NCBI GenBank assembly: GCA_029975965.1
Contig: JARKOV010000015.1
Coordinates: 1 to 64,000 of the forward strand
Direction: 5' to 3'
Source of the DNA: Anaerolinea sp.
GTDB lineage: Bacteria; Chloroflexota; Anaerolineae; Anaerolineales; Anaerolineaceae
DNA: 64,000 bases
The position numbers and the translations under genes are program-made. The notes below the pieces were generated by a model, which did no database searches, was not told where the DNA came from, and worked only from the letters and a program-made list of their open reading frames with translations. Below are positions 33,383 to 41,696 of this stretch, one piece after another; the stretch's first letter is position 1, and each line of letters starts with the position of its first letter.

Positions 33383-35769
33383 ACGATTGGAAATCCTGCT
33401 TTCACCCAACGATCTGGATCGAGTTCTAAATAATCGCGGGCGCTCAAAACCATCGCCAGCGCGCGCTCCCGTAATTTCGCACAGTCCGACGGAGGTGCAT
33501 TCAAATCGGATTGCGCTTCCCCCGGTAACCGGCTCCAGGCCCGGCAGGCGCCTCCACACAGGTAGCGCAGCGCGCATTGATGGCAAACCGGATTGCTATC
33601 TACCGTTGAATCCATTAAACCCTTGAATGCGCTCCCGGTCACAACCTGGATCACCCCCCCCATATCCAACACATTGCCCAACTTCCAGGCAGCCCCATGC
33701 CATGCATAGCATGGATACGCCGATCCGTCCGGCTCAACATACAGGTTCTGCCCGATCCCGCATGAAGCGGCGGGCAGAAATCCATAAGCCAGGCGTTCTT
33801 CCGGCCGAAGGTGCGCCCACACTGCCTGGACTTCCAGATCGGGCAGCGTGCGGGCAGCCCTGCCCAACGGAAGGATGGGGCGCATGCGCACCCGGCGGAT
33901 ACCGAGCTCGTCTGCCAGGCGGCGGACCTGTTGCCCTGGCGCGCCTTGCGCCTGAGCGATGGGCAAGACCGCGGCGAGGGAAATCTCGGCGCTTCCCCCG
34001 ATCTCGACCAAGCGTTGCAGTCGCTCTACCACTCGATCGTAGCTTCCAGCGCCGCGCCGCGCGTCGTGCGTGGTCCGGTCTCCATCCAGGCTCACCACCA
34101 CCTCGTCCGTGGCGGAGGCCACCCAGGAAAGGAGCTCGCCGTCCAATGCCGGATCGGGATGACCGTACAGGCTGGTGCGCAGCACGGTGCGCAGCGGTCT
34201 GAACCTATCCCGCAATCGGGCAAGCTCAGCCAACATGCCGGGAGCATCGGGATGAGCCAGCGGCTCTCCGCCGGTGATCACCAGGTGCCTGAAGCCCAGG
34301 TGCGCTGTTTCCCCGGCAAGGAGCTCCAGGTGATCTGGCGGGAATGCCCCATTGCGACTGCGACCGCTCTCCGCATAACAATGCGAACAACCAGATGGGC
34401 AGGTCAAAGTGACGTGCAGGTACAGGTTGTTCCGCAACGTCCTTCGAGTCGTCAACCGTTCGTGCAGGCCGCGGAGTGCCTGGCGGGTGAGCTCCGTGTC
34501 ACCTGCCAGGCCAAGGGTTGACAGGCGGTTCGCGGCATCCTCCGCTGTTCCTGAAATCGCCAGCGCCACCACGGCCACCGCCTGGCGCGCGTTCTGCCCG
34601 ATTTCGAAGGGATGCGGGCGATTGCTCATTAATTCCAGCACCCGACCCTTCTGCAACAGGCTCCGTCTCTCGTCCGGGGCATCGATCACCTGCGCCAGGT
34701 TTGCTTCGCTGAAGAACTCGGTGGTCGCAAGGTCGGTGATTCGCCGCATGAGCGCCTGGTATGCCTTGCAGTAAGGGTCGCGCAGGTCATCGCCAAACAC
34801 CGTCGCCTGGCGGTTTGCCAGCACATTATATGGGCAACCACCCCGGCACACATCCAGAAATTCGCAGCCTTCACAAGCCCGGTCAATCTGTTGTTGGCGC
34901 ATGGCAAAAGCGCCCCAGGCCGCCGACTGGCTCAAGGTCGCATACGCGTCAACCACCCCGCCCAACCGGAACGGCTCGCTACCCGCGAACCGCTGGCAAG
35001 GATACACGCTTCCATCCGGCCCTACCGCCAGGTACCCGCCCAAACAATCGCCAAAGGTGCACATGCCACCCTTGCCCCTCGATACAGAACGGATCACTGC
35101 ATCCAGGCTGGAAATGCGCACCCGTTTCAGGTTCTCCAGGTAAAAATCCAGCAAGGCACACATCAAATGCCCGTATCCCTCGCTGGTTAGCACCCAGGGT
35201 TGGGCGGCAGCCTGCCCCAAGACGGGCAGCGCGGCGTGTGTGGAAAAACTTAGCCCCTCTGCAATAAAAAATTCGGCTACTTCGCGCCAGCGCGGCGCGG
35301 ATTGGGCGGTGAAGGTGGCGATGCAGCCCACTGGTATACCCCTGGCCCGCGCCCGATCGATGGCGCTCATCGTGCGCTGAAAATAGCCTTTCCCTCGCTG
35401 CGCATCGTTGATTGCCTCCGGGCCGTCCAGGCTGGTCCCGATCGACACAGGATAAGCGCTGAACAAATCCAGGTATTCATCATCCAGGCCCCACAGGTTG
35501 CTCTGCAGAGTGAACCGCACTGGGCGCCCACTCCAGGCTGCGCTCAGTAAGGGCAAAGCGGCCTGAAAAAATTTCTTGCCGGCGGTCAACGGTTCGCCGC
35601 CATGAAAAGTCAGCTCAAGCGGTTCCGGGCTGGCCTGGCTGGAAATCCAGGCAGCCACCTGCCGGAGGGTGCGCTGGTCCATGCGCAGCCCGCCCTGGTG
35701 CGGGCCAAAACAGTAGGCACAGGTCGCCGGGCAGGCCAGCGAAGGGACCAGCAAGATGTGGCGAGTCAT
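33379..35769 (-). CDS. Tandem radical SAM/SPASM protein (two complete radical SAM units in one chain)
   Basis: 796 residues. Unit 1: CxxxCxxC at Cys13/17/20, FHGGEPL (55-61), SPASM-type cysteines at 237, 242, 258, 299, 302, 308, 312 and 334 (CEGCEFLDVCRGGC). Unit 2: Cys457/461/464, TGGEPL (499-504), SPASM-type cysteines at 670, 687, 729, 732, 738, 742 and 763 (CHQCALRYLCGGAC). Radical SAM/SPASM enzymes bind three Fe-S clusters and usually modify ribosomal peptides or mature sulfatases. The linker (~375-445) is helical and weakly resembles a PqqD-like peptide-binding fold. First gene of a three-gene operon with 4-base overlaps. A TATAAT box ends nine bases before the ATG at 35769. No sulfatase or obvious precursor peptide is adjacent. 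Confidence 0.9.
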   Translation of the reverse strand: MTRHILLVPSLACPATCAYCFGPHQGGLRMDQRTLRQVAAWISSQASPEPLELTFHGGEPLTAGKKFFQAALPLLSAAWSGRPVRFTLQSNLWGLDDEYLDLFSAYPVSIGTSLDGPEAINDAQRGKGYFQRTMSAIDRARARGIPVGCIATFTAQSAPRWREVAEFFIAEGLSFSTHAALPVLGQAAAQPWVLTSEGYGHLMCALLDFYLENLKRVRISSLDAVIRSVSRGKGGMCTFGDCLGGYLAVGPDGSVYPCQRFAGSEPFRLGGVVDAYATLSQSAAWGAFAMRQQQIDRACEGCEFLDVCRGGCPYNVLANRQATVFGDDLRDPYCKAYQALMRRITDLATTEFFSEANLAQVIDAPDERRSLLQKGRVLELMSNRPHPFEIGQNARQAVAVVALAISGTAEDAANRLSTLGLAGDTELTRQALRGLHERLTTRRTLRNNLYLHVTLTCPSGCSHCYAESGRSRNGAFPPDHLELLAGETAHLGFRHLVITGGEPLAHPDAPGMLAELARLRDRFRPLRTVLRTSLYGHPDPALDGELLSWVASATDEVVVSLDGDRTTHDARRGAGSYDRVVERLQRLVEIGGSAEISLAAVLPIAQAQGAPGQQVRRLADELGIRRVRMRPILPLGRAARTLPDLEVQAVWAHLRPEERLAYGFLPAASCGIGQNLYVEPDGSAYPCYAWHGAAWKLGNVLDMGGVIQVVTGSAFKGLMDSTVDSNPVCHQCALRYLCGGACRAWSRLPGEAQSDLNAPPSDCAKLRERALAMVLSARDYLELDPDRWVKAGFPIV

Positions 35770-35778
35770 ATCTTTACC

Positions 35779-35784
35779 ATTATA
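35779..35784 (-). promoter_or_regulatory. -10 box of the radical SAM operon
   Basis: TATAAT on the minus strand, predicted start near 35772, about three bases before the ATG: an essentially leaderless transcript. Confidence 0.5.
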
Positions 35785-35943
35785 CGGGTCGTTGCCAAAA
35801 TGGATTCTTGCAAACAATTTGCAAATTTTACCGGGGCTGGGGCACCCACAAGGAACTTTTTTATCCTTGAATCGTCATATCTACAAAGTGGCATCGGACG
35901 CAAGTTCCGCTTGCCACCGACCAGAAAGGATCGGGATTGCACA

Positions 35944-37176
35944 ATGCTTCGGAAAACAGCCATCTTACTTGTAATTGCCCTCTCTCTCATTCTATCGGCT
36001 TGCAATATGCCGGTATCACCCACTCCTAACCCGGCAAACCTGGTGGAGACTCTGGCCGCCCAGACTCTGCAGGCCATGATGACCCAAGTCTCAGCGTCGA
36101 CTCCCACGCCGGGCGGCTCGCTTGCCACGGCTACCCAGCAGGTGCTTCAGCCCAGCTCGACTCCCGCGCCGACCAATACGCAGGTGGTCCTGCCGACCAA
36201 CACCCAGGTGCCCATTCCGTGCGATGCAGCCGCCTTCGTCAGCGACATCAGCATCCCAGACGGCACGCTGGTCTCCGCCAATCAGCGCTTCACCAAGACC
36301 TGGCGCCTGAAGAACATCGGTTCCTGCACCTGGACACGCGACTACGCGCTCGCCTTTGTGGATGGGAATGCGATGGGCGCGTCCGCCGTCGTTTACCTGA
36401 CCGGCGTCGTCAGCCCGAACCAGACCGTTGACATTTCACTCGACCTGACCGCACCCAGCCAGCCCGGCTCATACCGCGGAAATTGGAAACTGCGCAATCC
36501 GCAAGGTGTCGTGTTCGGCACCGGGGCCGGGAATTTCCCCTTCTACGTCGACATCCGCGTCGGTGTGCCCGCCGGAAACGACGGGAGCAGCTACAACTTC
36601 GTTTACAACGTGTGCCAGGCCGAGTGGAGCAGCGGGGCGGGAGCACTCTCCTGCCTTGGCACCGACGGCGACAACCGCGGTTTCGTGCTGTACCAGGACC
36701 GCCCTCGCCTTGAGAACGGAAATGTGGAAGATGAACCCGCGTTGTTGACCTATCCTCAGGCGATCAACGACGGCGTCATCCGGGGAAAATACCCGGCCTA
36801 CACCGTGAAGACCGGCGATCGCTTCCGCGCCATTGTTGGATGCGAATACGACGCCCGAAACTGCAACGTGCGCTTCCAACTCGATTACCAGATCGATAAC
36901 GGCTCGATCCAGACGCTAGGATACTGGGACGAAAAGTACGAAGGCGGCTTTACCAACATCAACCTCGACTTGAATCCGCTGGCCGGGAAATCGGTGCGCT
37001 TTATCCTCACCGTGCTTGCCAACGGCTCATCCAGCGGTGACCGGGCGCAGTGGCTCATGCCACGGATTGTGAACGTCCCACCGACGGCCACGCCGACGGC
37101 AACCGCCACGTCGACGCCGACTCCAACCGCCACCACCGACCCGGCAACCGAGCCCGGCTCGTCAACCACCCAGTGA
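35944..37176 (+). CDS. Lipoprotein with NBR1-like Ig domain and Pro/Thr linkers
   Basis: 410 residues. Signal peptide with lipobox LSAC (Cys20), a Thr/Pro/Gln-rich linker (about 25-90), and an NBR1-type Ig-like domain (about 98-195: SIPDGTLVSANQRFTKTWRLKNIGSCTWT, VSPNQTVDISLDLTAPSQPGSYRGNWKL), common in secreted Chloroflexota proteins. A second beta domain (200-375) has four or more Cys and ends in a Thr/Pro tail (~378-410). A binding role at the surface is likely. The frame is open upstream to 35602, but the signal peptide fixes the ATG at 35944. It is divergent from the radical SAM operon. Confidence 0.85.
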   Translation: MLRKTAILLVIALSLILSACNMPVSPTPNPANLVETLAAQTLQAMMTQVSASTPTPGGSLATATQQVLQPSSTPAPTNTQVVLPTNTQVPIPCDAAAFVSDISIPDGTLVSANQRFTKTWRLKNIGSCTWTRDYALAFVDGNAMGASAVVYLTGVVSPNQTVDISLDLTAPSQPGSYRGNWKLRNPQGVVFGTGAGNFPFYVDIRVGVPAGNDGSSYNFVYNVCQAEWSSGAGALSCLGTDGDNRGFVLYQDRPRLENGNVEDEPALLTYPQAINDGVIRGKYPAYTVKTGDRFRAIVGCEYDARNCNVRFQLDYQIDNGSIQTLGYWDEKYEGGFTNINLDLNPLAGKSVRFILTVLANGSSSGDRAQWLMPRIVNVPPTATPTATATSTPTPTATTDPATEPGSSTTQ

Positions 37177-37192
37177 GGTTCCATAACCACCC

Positions 37193-37226
37193 GAGGGTTG
37201 GGACAAAATCCCAACCCTCTTTTTAT
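37193..37226 (+). terminator. Terminator after the NBR1-like lipoprotein
   Basis: GAGGGTTGGGA pairs with TCCCAACCCTC around CAAAA and is followed by TTTTTAT. Confidence 0.85.
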
Positions 37227-37300
37227 GCCTTCACGTGAGATACGAAGCTTTTCCTCCGAAGACGGGGTAGGTATCTTTAGCCAGGCCTTGTACCACGTTG

Positions 37301-37306
37301 TATAAT
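37301..37306 (+). promoter_or_regulatory. -10 box of the putative cysteine peptidase gene
   Basis: TATAAT, start near 37313, with GGAGGA at 37320-37325 just before the ATG at 37328: a 15-base leader with a proper ribosome-binding site. Confidence 0.5.
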
Positions 37307-37327
37307 ATGGATAAATTTTGGAGGAAT

Positions 37328-38386
37328 ATGTCCGCACAGTACACAGGGCGCGTGACCTATGCCAATGGCATCGCCGCACCGGGTATCCGGGTGCGTTTGT
37401 TTGACCGGGATACGCCCGGTAGCGATGACGACCTGACCATCACCGAAGGCTTCAGCGATGCGCAGGGTTTTTTCCGCGTCGAGTACGATCCATCCCGCGC
37501 GCAAGATAGCCAGATCGTCACGCGCACCGTCCCGGCCAATCCACCTTTCGATTGGACACCGGTGGAGCGTTCTTTCCATGAGTTGGATCCTACTGACGAC
37601 TTCCATCCTTACCTTCGTTTTTTGTATACACACAACGGACAATCTACCAGCGGCTCCGCCAACCTGAAGCCGGCGAATGCTGAATATCGCTTACCACCGG
37701 TGTTAGAGAAAGCCTTTGTTCCATCCCAACATGGATTTCAGTTCATCAACAGTTTTAGCGGCTTATTCCTTCCCTTTTCGCTGCCTTTCCTGTCTGGCCT
37801 GGGCAATCCTTCGTCTGTGTACGGGCTTTGTGGCGGAATGTCCGCCGCTGCGCTCGATCTGTTTCTGGCAAACCGCGCCGTCCCTGCAATCAACCAGGTG
37901 CCAAAAAACGGCACGCCCATCCAGCGATACCTGTATAAACGCCAACTCGATTCCTTTGGCCGTTTGGGAGAAGTCGTCATGCGCTTCATCGAGTGGATGG
38001 GGCTGCCCGATGGTACCCCACAGGGCACGCAGAAACGCACCCAGACCGAATTTGAGAAAATTCGCCTGCGCCTGAACCGGTTCACCCCCGCGCCGATCGG
38101 GCTGGTGTACGTCAAATGGACGGATACCAACCAGGTATGGCAAAACCACCAGGTGTTGGCGCTCGGTTATACGCGCGATGCGCAGAATCACATCCAGATG
38201 CGCATCTACGACCCCAATTACCCGTTACGCGACGATGTCTGGATCGACGCGGAGCGGGTGCCAGTCGGGGGAGATGAATTCGGCTTGCGCTGCCAGCAGC
38301 GCATCGGCAATACGACCAAAAAACTGTACGGCTTTTTTGCCATGCCCTATGGCGCCGTGATCCCACCAGAAGATCTCTCGGCTTGA
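37328..38386 (+). CDS. Putative papain-fold cysteine peptidase with N-terminal transthyretin-like domain
   Basis: 352 residues, no signal peptide. Residues ~5-105 look like a transthyretin/carboxypeptidase-regulatory-like beta sandwich (GRVTYANGIAAPGIRVRLFDRD, TEGFSDAQGFFRVEY). The C-terminal part has VYGLCGGMSAAALDLF (Cys168 at the start of a helix), WQNHQVLALGY (His274 at the start of a strand) and MRIYDPNYP (Asp295), in the order and context of the Cys-His-Asp triad of papain-like enzymes. I do not recognise a named family, and activity is inferred from this pattern alone. ATG 37328 is chosen for GGAGGA upstream. Confidence 0.7.
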   Translation: MSAQYTGRVTYANGIAAPGIRVRLFDRDTPGSDDDLTITEGFSDAQGFFRVEYDPSRAQDSQIVTRTVPANPPFDWTPVERSFHELDPTDDFHPYLRFLYTHNGQSTSGSANLKPANAEYRLPPVLEKAFVPSQHGFQFINSFSGLFLPFSLPFLSGLGNPSSVYGLCGGMSAAALDLFLANRAVPAINQVPKNGTPIQRYLYKRQLDSFGRLGEVVMRFIEWMGLPDGTPQGTQKRTQTEFEKIRLRLNRFTPAPIGLVYVKWTDTNQVWQNHQVLALGYTRDAQNHIQMRIYDPNYPLRDDVWIDAERVPVGGDEFGLRCQQRIGNTTKKLYGFFAMPYGAVIPPEDLSA

Positions 38387-38495
38387 GCGGCAGCCGCCTG
38401 CGGCGCAGGTGCTCGTTTAATTTAAGCACCCATCCGGCGATCAAACACCATAAATGGCTATACGCATCTCGTTGACAACGATGTGCCGCGTACCT

Positions 38496-39116
38496 TTACA
38501 GCAACATGCGAATACCCAGCCCGATCACGATCAGGTTGCCGGCCAGGCTGGTCGCCAGCCGCATCCCCGGTGAAAAATGCCGGTGCCCCAACGCCCCCAC
38601 CCCCGCCAACAGGCTTTGCCAGGATAAGGAAGCCAGTCCGGCGCCGGCGACAAACAGACCGCGCGCGCTCCAGCCAGGCAGCGCTGCGCTGCTGCCCAGG
38701 ATCAGGGCACTAAAATATGCGATCGTGAGCGGGTTGAGCAAGGTCAGGCCCACAAACTGAAAGTAAATACGCAGCAGCGACGTGGCTTCTGGTTGACCAA
38801 GCGGTTGAGTGGTAAGGGGATTGTTCCTGCCCGCTCGTACCGTGCGGTAAAGGCCCCAACTCCCTAACCCAACCAGCACAAGCCCGCTGACCAGGCGGAG
38901 CTGTGTGGCAAAAGGCTGCAACGCCAACGCCAGCGCCTGCCCGGTCAGCGCCGCCGCCAATGCATAGATCAGGTCGGCTGTCGCCGCGCCCGCCCCGGCT
39001 GCAAATCCTGCTGGAAAGCCCCGCCGCAACCCCGCCTCGATGATCAACACTGCGATAGCGCCGACCGGTACGGCGATTCCGTAACCTGCAAGTAGCCCAG
39101 ACACGAATGGATTCAT
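38496..39116 (-). CDS. LysE/RhtB-family exporter
   Basis: 206 residues, six hydrophobic segments. N-terminal GYGIAVPVGAIAVLIIEAGLRRGFPAGFAAGAGAATADLIYA follows the LysE pattern (PVGP-like turn, GAxxxD), and LLNPLTIAYFSALI matches the NP motif of the second half. These proteins export amino acids or related small molecules. The ATG at 39116 starts the first membrane helix; the frame extends to 39245 without support. It is divergent from the deacetylase gene. The gap 38387-38495 holds only a GC-rich imperfect inverted repeat. Confidence 0.85.
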   Translation of the reverse strand: MNPFVSGLLAGYGIAVPVGAIAVLIIEAGLRRGFPAGFAAGAGAATADLIYALAAALTGQALALALQPFATQLRLVSGLVLVGLGSWGLYRTVRAGRNNPLTTQPLGQPEATSLLRIYFQFVGLTLLNPLTIAYFSALILGSSAALPGWSARGLFVAGAGLASLSWQSLLAGVGALGHRHFSPGMRLATSLAGNLIVIGLGIRMLL

Positions 39117-39154
39117 CCCGTAATTGTAGTGATTAATGAAAATCGTGCCTATAC

Positions 39155-39160
39155 TATAAT
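39155..39160 (+). promoter_or_regulatory. -10 box upstream of the deacetylase-transporter pair
   Basis: TATAAT (in CTATAATGG), start near 39167. It leaves a 73-base leader. The minus strand carries an overlapping TATAGT that may serve the divergent exporter. Confidence 0.45.
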
Positions 39161-39239
39161 GGAATGGGTTTCCAACAGTCATGCCACCGGTTATAAAAAA
39201 ATATCGGACACTCAACCACTCTTCCATCAGGACGCCGTC

Positions 39240-40124
39240 ATGCAACCAAACCCTCTTCTACGCCGCCTTGGTTTCACAGAACAAGATCGCGTCGCGATCA
39301 TCCATGCCGATGATGTCGGCATGTGCCAGGCCAGCATCCAGGCTTTCGAGGAGCTGGACGCATTCGGCCTGGTCACCTGTGGGGCAGTCATGGTGCCCTG
39401 CCCATGGTTCCCACAGGCCGCCGACTATGCCCGCAGCCATCCGCAAACCGACCTCGGCTTGCACCTCACCCTGACCAGCGAATGGCCGCTTTATCGCTGG
39501 GGGCCGGTTTCGACGCGCGACCCGCGCAGCGGCTTAATGGACGAAGAAGGCTTCTTCCCACGCCGCACAGAGGATTTCCAGGCCAAAGCTAACCAGCGGG
39601 CCGCGATCGGTGAAATGGAAGCCCAGCTCCAGCGCGCCAGGCAATTTGGCATCCGGCTGAGCCACATCGACACCCACATGGGCACGGTGATCCACCCGAA
39701 ATTTCTCCAGGCCTATGTCAGCCTCGCTCAAAAGAATCGCTTACCGGCGATGCTCCTGCGCATGGAAGAATCCGACCTGCTCAAAATGGGTCTCAACCAG
39801 CTCACCGCCAAGCTGGGCGCGCGCCTGATCCAACAGCTCGAGCAAAGCGGATTTCCGATGGCCGACGCCATCGTCCAGTTACCCCTCGACCAGCCCGACA
39901 ACCGCCTGGAGATCGCAAAAAACGCCTTCGATACCCTGAAGCCAGGCGTCACCCACTTCATCATCCATCCGTCGGTGGACACCCCCGAGCTGCGGGCCAT
40001 CACACCCGATTGGCGCGGGCGGGTAGCCGATTACCAGACTTTTCTACGGGAAGATCTCCGCGAATACGTTCGCCAGATTGGGGTCCAGGTGATCGGTTAC
40101 CGGGCCATTCAGAACATTCTCTAA
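39240..40124 (+). CDS. ChbG/YdjC-family carbohydrate deacetylase
   Basis: 294 residues. VAIIHADDVGMCQA carries the metal-binding Asp pair (24-25); LGLHLTLTSEW and SHIDTHMGTVIHPKF contribute His ligands; THFIIHPSVDTPEL is the C-terminal motif. Family members remove acetyl groups from chito-oligosaccharides. The neighbouring GPH transporter, 12 bases downstream, suggests a sugar import and deacetylation pair. ATG 39240 begins the conserved region. Confidence 0.88.
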   Translation: MQPNPLLRRLGFTEQDRVAIIHADDVGMCQASIQAFEELDAFGLVTCGAVMVPCPWFPQAADYARSHPQTDLGLHLTLTSEWPLYRWGPVSTRDPRSGLMDEEGFFPRRTEDFQAKANQRAAIGEMEAQLQRARQFGIRLSHIDTHMGTVIHPKFLQAYVSLAQKNRLPAMLLRMEESDLLKMGLNQLTAKLGARLIQQLEQSGFPMADAIVQLPLDQPDNRLEIAKNAFDTLKPGVTHFIIHPSVDTPELRAITPDWRGRVADYQTFLREDLREYVRQIGVQVIGYRAIQNIL

Positions 40125-40136
40125 GGGGAGGGGACC

Positions 40137-41537
40137 ATGGCGTTCACCGCAGTCAAGCTTACACGCAGTTACAAGGTTGTTTGGGGTGTCGCGGCGCTGG
40201 GCACCTCGATCATCTCCGGCATTTACGGGGCGCTGCTGCCCATTTTCTACCAGGATTACCTTGGCCTGACCGCTCGCTGGATCACGCTCGCTTCCTTGAT
40301 TTACGCTATCTGGAATGCGATCAACGACCCGCTTTTCGGTTATGTAACCGACGCCACTCGCTCCCGCCATGGCAGGCGCATCCCATACATGCGCTATACG
40401 GCGCCTTTCCTGGCTCTCACTTTCGTCCTTGTCTGGTTGGCACCCCCCAAGGCCGATCAAAACACCCTTTTCATCTGGATGCTGGTGTCGATGCTGCTGT
40501 ACGACACCTGCTACACGATCATTGGGCTGGTGTATTCGGCCTTATTGCCCGAGGTCTCCGAATCCGATGCGGAGCGCAACGACCTGCAGATCTCATCTTC
40601 CTTGTTCGGCCTACTCGGCACGCTGCTCGGTTTCATCATCCCCGAGATGTTCCGCCCCAAAGCCGGCACTTCGCCGTCTTTCTTTCCTCTTCAAGTATCG
40701 ATGGTCGTGGTCGCCATCGTCGCCATGTTGCTGATCATCGCCACGACATTGAAAGTGAAAGAGCGGCCTGAATTCACCCGCATCGATGCGCCAATTCCAT
40801 TGGGTAAAGCGCTCAAATTAACCTTCACCAGCCGGTCTTTCCTTGTCCTGGTGGCGGCCAATTTCATGTCGATCTTGATGCAATCGCTCCTGCTGGGCGC
40901 GATCTTTTACCTGGCCGATTACGTGCTCAAGATCAGCACCATGGTGTTGCTTGCCTGCCTGTTCATCCCCCTGATCATCGGCGTCCCGATCACCCGTTAC
41001 ATCCGGCGCTGGTTGGGCGTGGTGGGAGCGCAGCAACTGCTTTTGATCATCGCCGGCACCGGCTTGGTCCTGGTAGCCATCGTCCCTCCGGCTTTCATCC
41101 CGGTCTGCATGGCGCTGGCCGGGTTCGGATTGAGCGGTCCGCAGACCCTCAGCAACGTGCTCTTTGCCCAGGTTGCCGACGAAGATGAACTGCGCTCCGG
41201 TGTGCGGCGCGAGGGAGCATTCTTCGGCGTAAACGCGTTGATCACCAAGCCAGCCCAGTCGATTGCCCTGGCGTTGTTTCCAATCATTTTGGAAGCCTCT
41301 AACTTCGTCACCCGCGAGCAAAACAACGGTGTCCCCTTTCTCGACCAGCCCGCCGGCGCCATATTCGGCCTTAAGGCTCTCGGCGGGTTGATTCCAGGCA
41401 TCGCCATGCTGATCGGAGCGCTCATCCTGGTCTGGTTCCCGCTCCGCGGAAAATATCTCGAATCGGTGCAGAGCCAGGTGTTGGCGTTGCATGCCAGGAA
41501 ACGCGACCTGTTGAACCATGCGAACGAGCCGAACTAG
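40137..41537 (+). CDS. MFS transporter of the GPH (glycoside-pentoside-hexuronide) type
   Basis: 466 residues, about 12 membrane helices. WNAINDPLFGYVTDATRSRHGRRIPYMRYTAPFLAL is the MelB-like GPH signature (NDP, DxTRSRHGRRRP). Such carriers import sugars or glycosides with H+ or Na+. GGGGA precedes the ATG. It is followed by a 17-base repeat and a terminator. Confidence 0.9.
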   Translation: MAFTAVKLTRSYKVVWGVAALGTSIISGIYGALLPIFYQDYLGLTARWITLASLIYAIWNAINDPLFGYVTDATRSRHGRRIPYMRYTAPFLALTFVLVWLAPPKADQNTLFIWMLVSMLLYDTCYTIIGLVYSALLPEVSESDAERNDLQISSSLFGLLGTLLGFIIPEMFRPKAGTSPSFFPLQVSMVVVAIVAMLLIIATTLKVKERPEFTRIDAPIPLGKALKLTFTSRSFLVLVAANFMSILMQSLLLGAIFYLADYVLKISTMVLLACLFIPLIIGVPITRYIRRWLGVVGAQQLLLIIAGTGLVLVAIVPPAFIPVCMALAGFGLSGPQTLSNVLFAQVADEDELRSGVRREGAFFGVNALITKPAQSIALALFPIILEASNFVTREQNNGVPFLDQPAGAIFGLKALGGLIPGIAMLIGALILVWFPLRGKYLESVQSQVLALHARKRDLLNHANEPN

Positions 41538-41540
41538 GGA

Positions 41541-41557
41541 TCAGTCAGACTGATTTT
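41541..41557. repeat. Second copy of the 17-base palindromic repeat
   Basis: TCAGTCAGACTGATTTT, exact reverse complement of 20484-20500; four bases after the transporter stop. Confidence 0.7.
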
Positions 41558-41591
41558 CGGGGTCGCATAGACTCCCGATCAGGACCCATGG

Positions 41592-41634
41592 AACGGGGCT
41601 GTCCATAAGCATGCCTGGACAGCTCCGTTTCATT
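41592..41634 (+). terminator. Terminator after the GPH transporter
   Basis: AACGGGGCTGTCCA pairs with TGGACAGCTCCGTT (one G-T pair) and is followed by TTCATTTCC. Confidence 0.65.
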
Positions 41635-41696
41635 TCCGATCTGGCATACTCCTTGCAAGCCATCACACTGTATCGAACCGGCGCCCAGGGAATCCT

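Noticed and set aside
33379..35769. Anaerobic sulfatase-maturating enzyme
   Set aside because: The first half resembles that family, but the chain has a second complete radical SAM unit and no sulfatase gene is nearby.
35785..35943. Precursor peptide gene for the radical SAM operon
   Set aside because: The only short frame (ATG 35800) is in frame with and continuous into the NBR1-like lipoprotein, so it is not a separate peptide.
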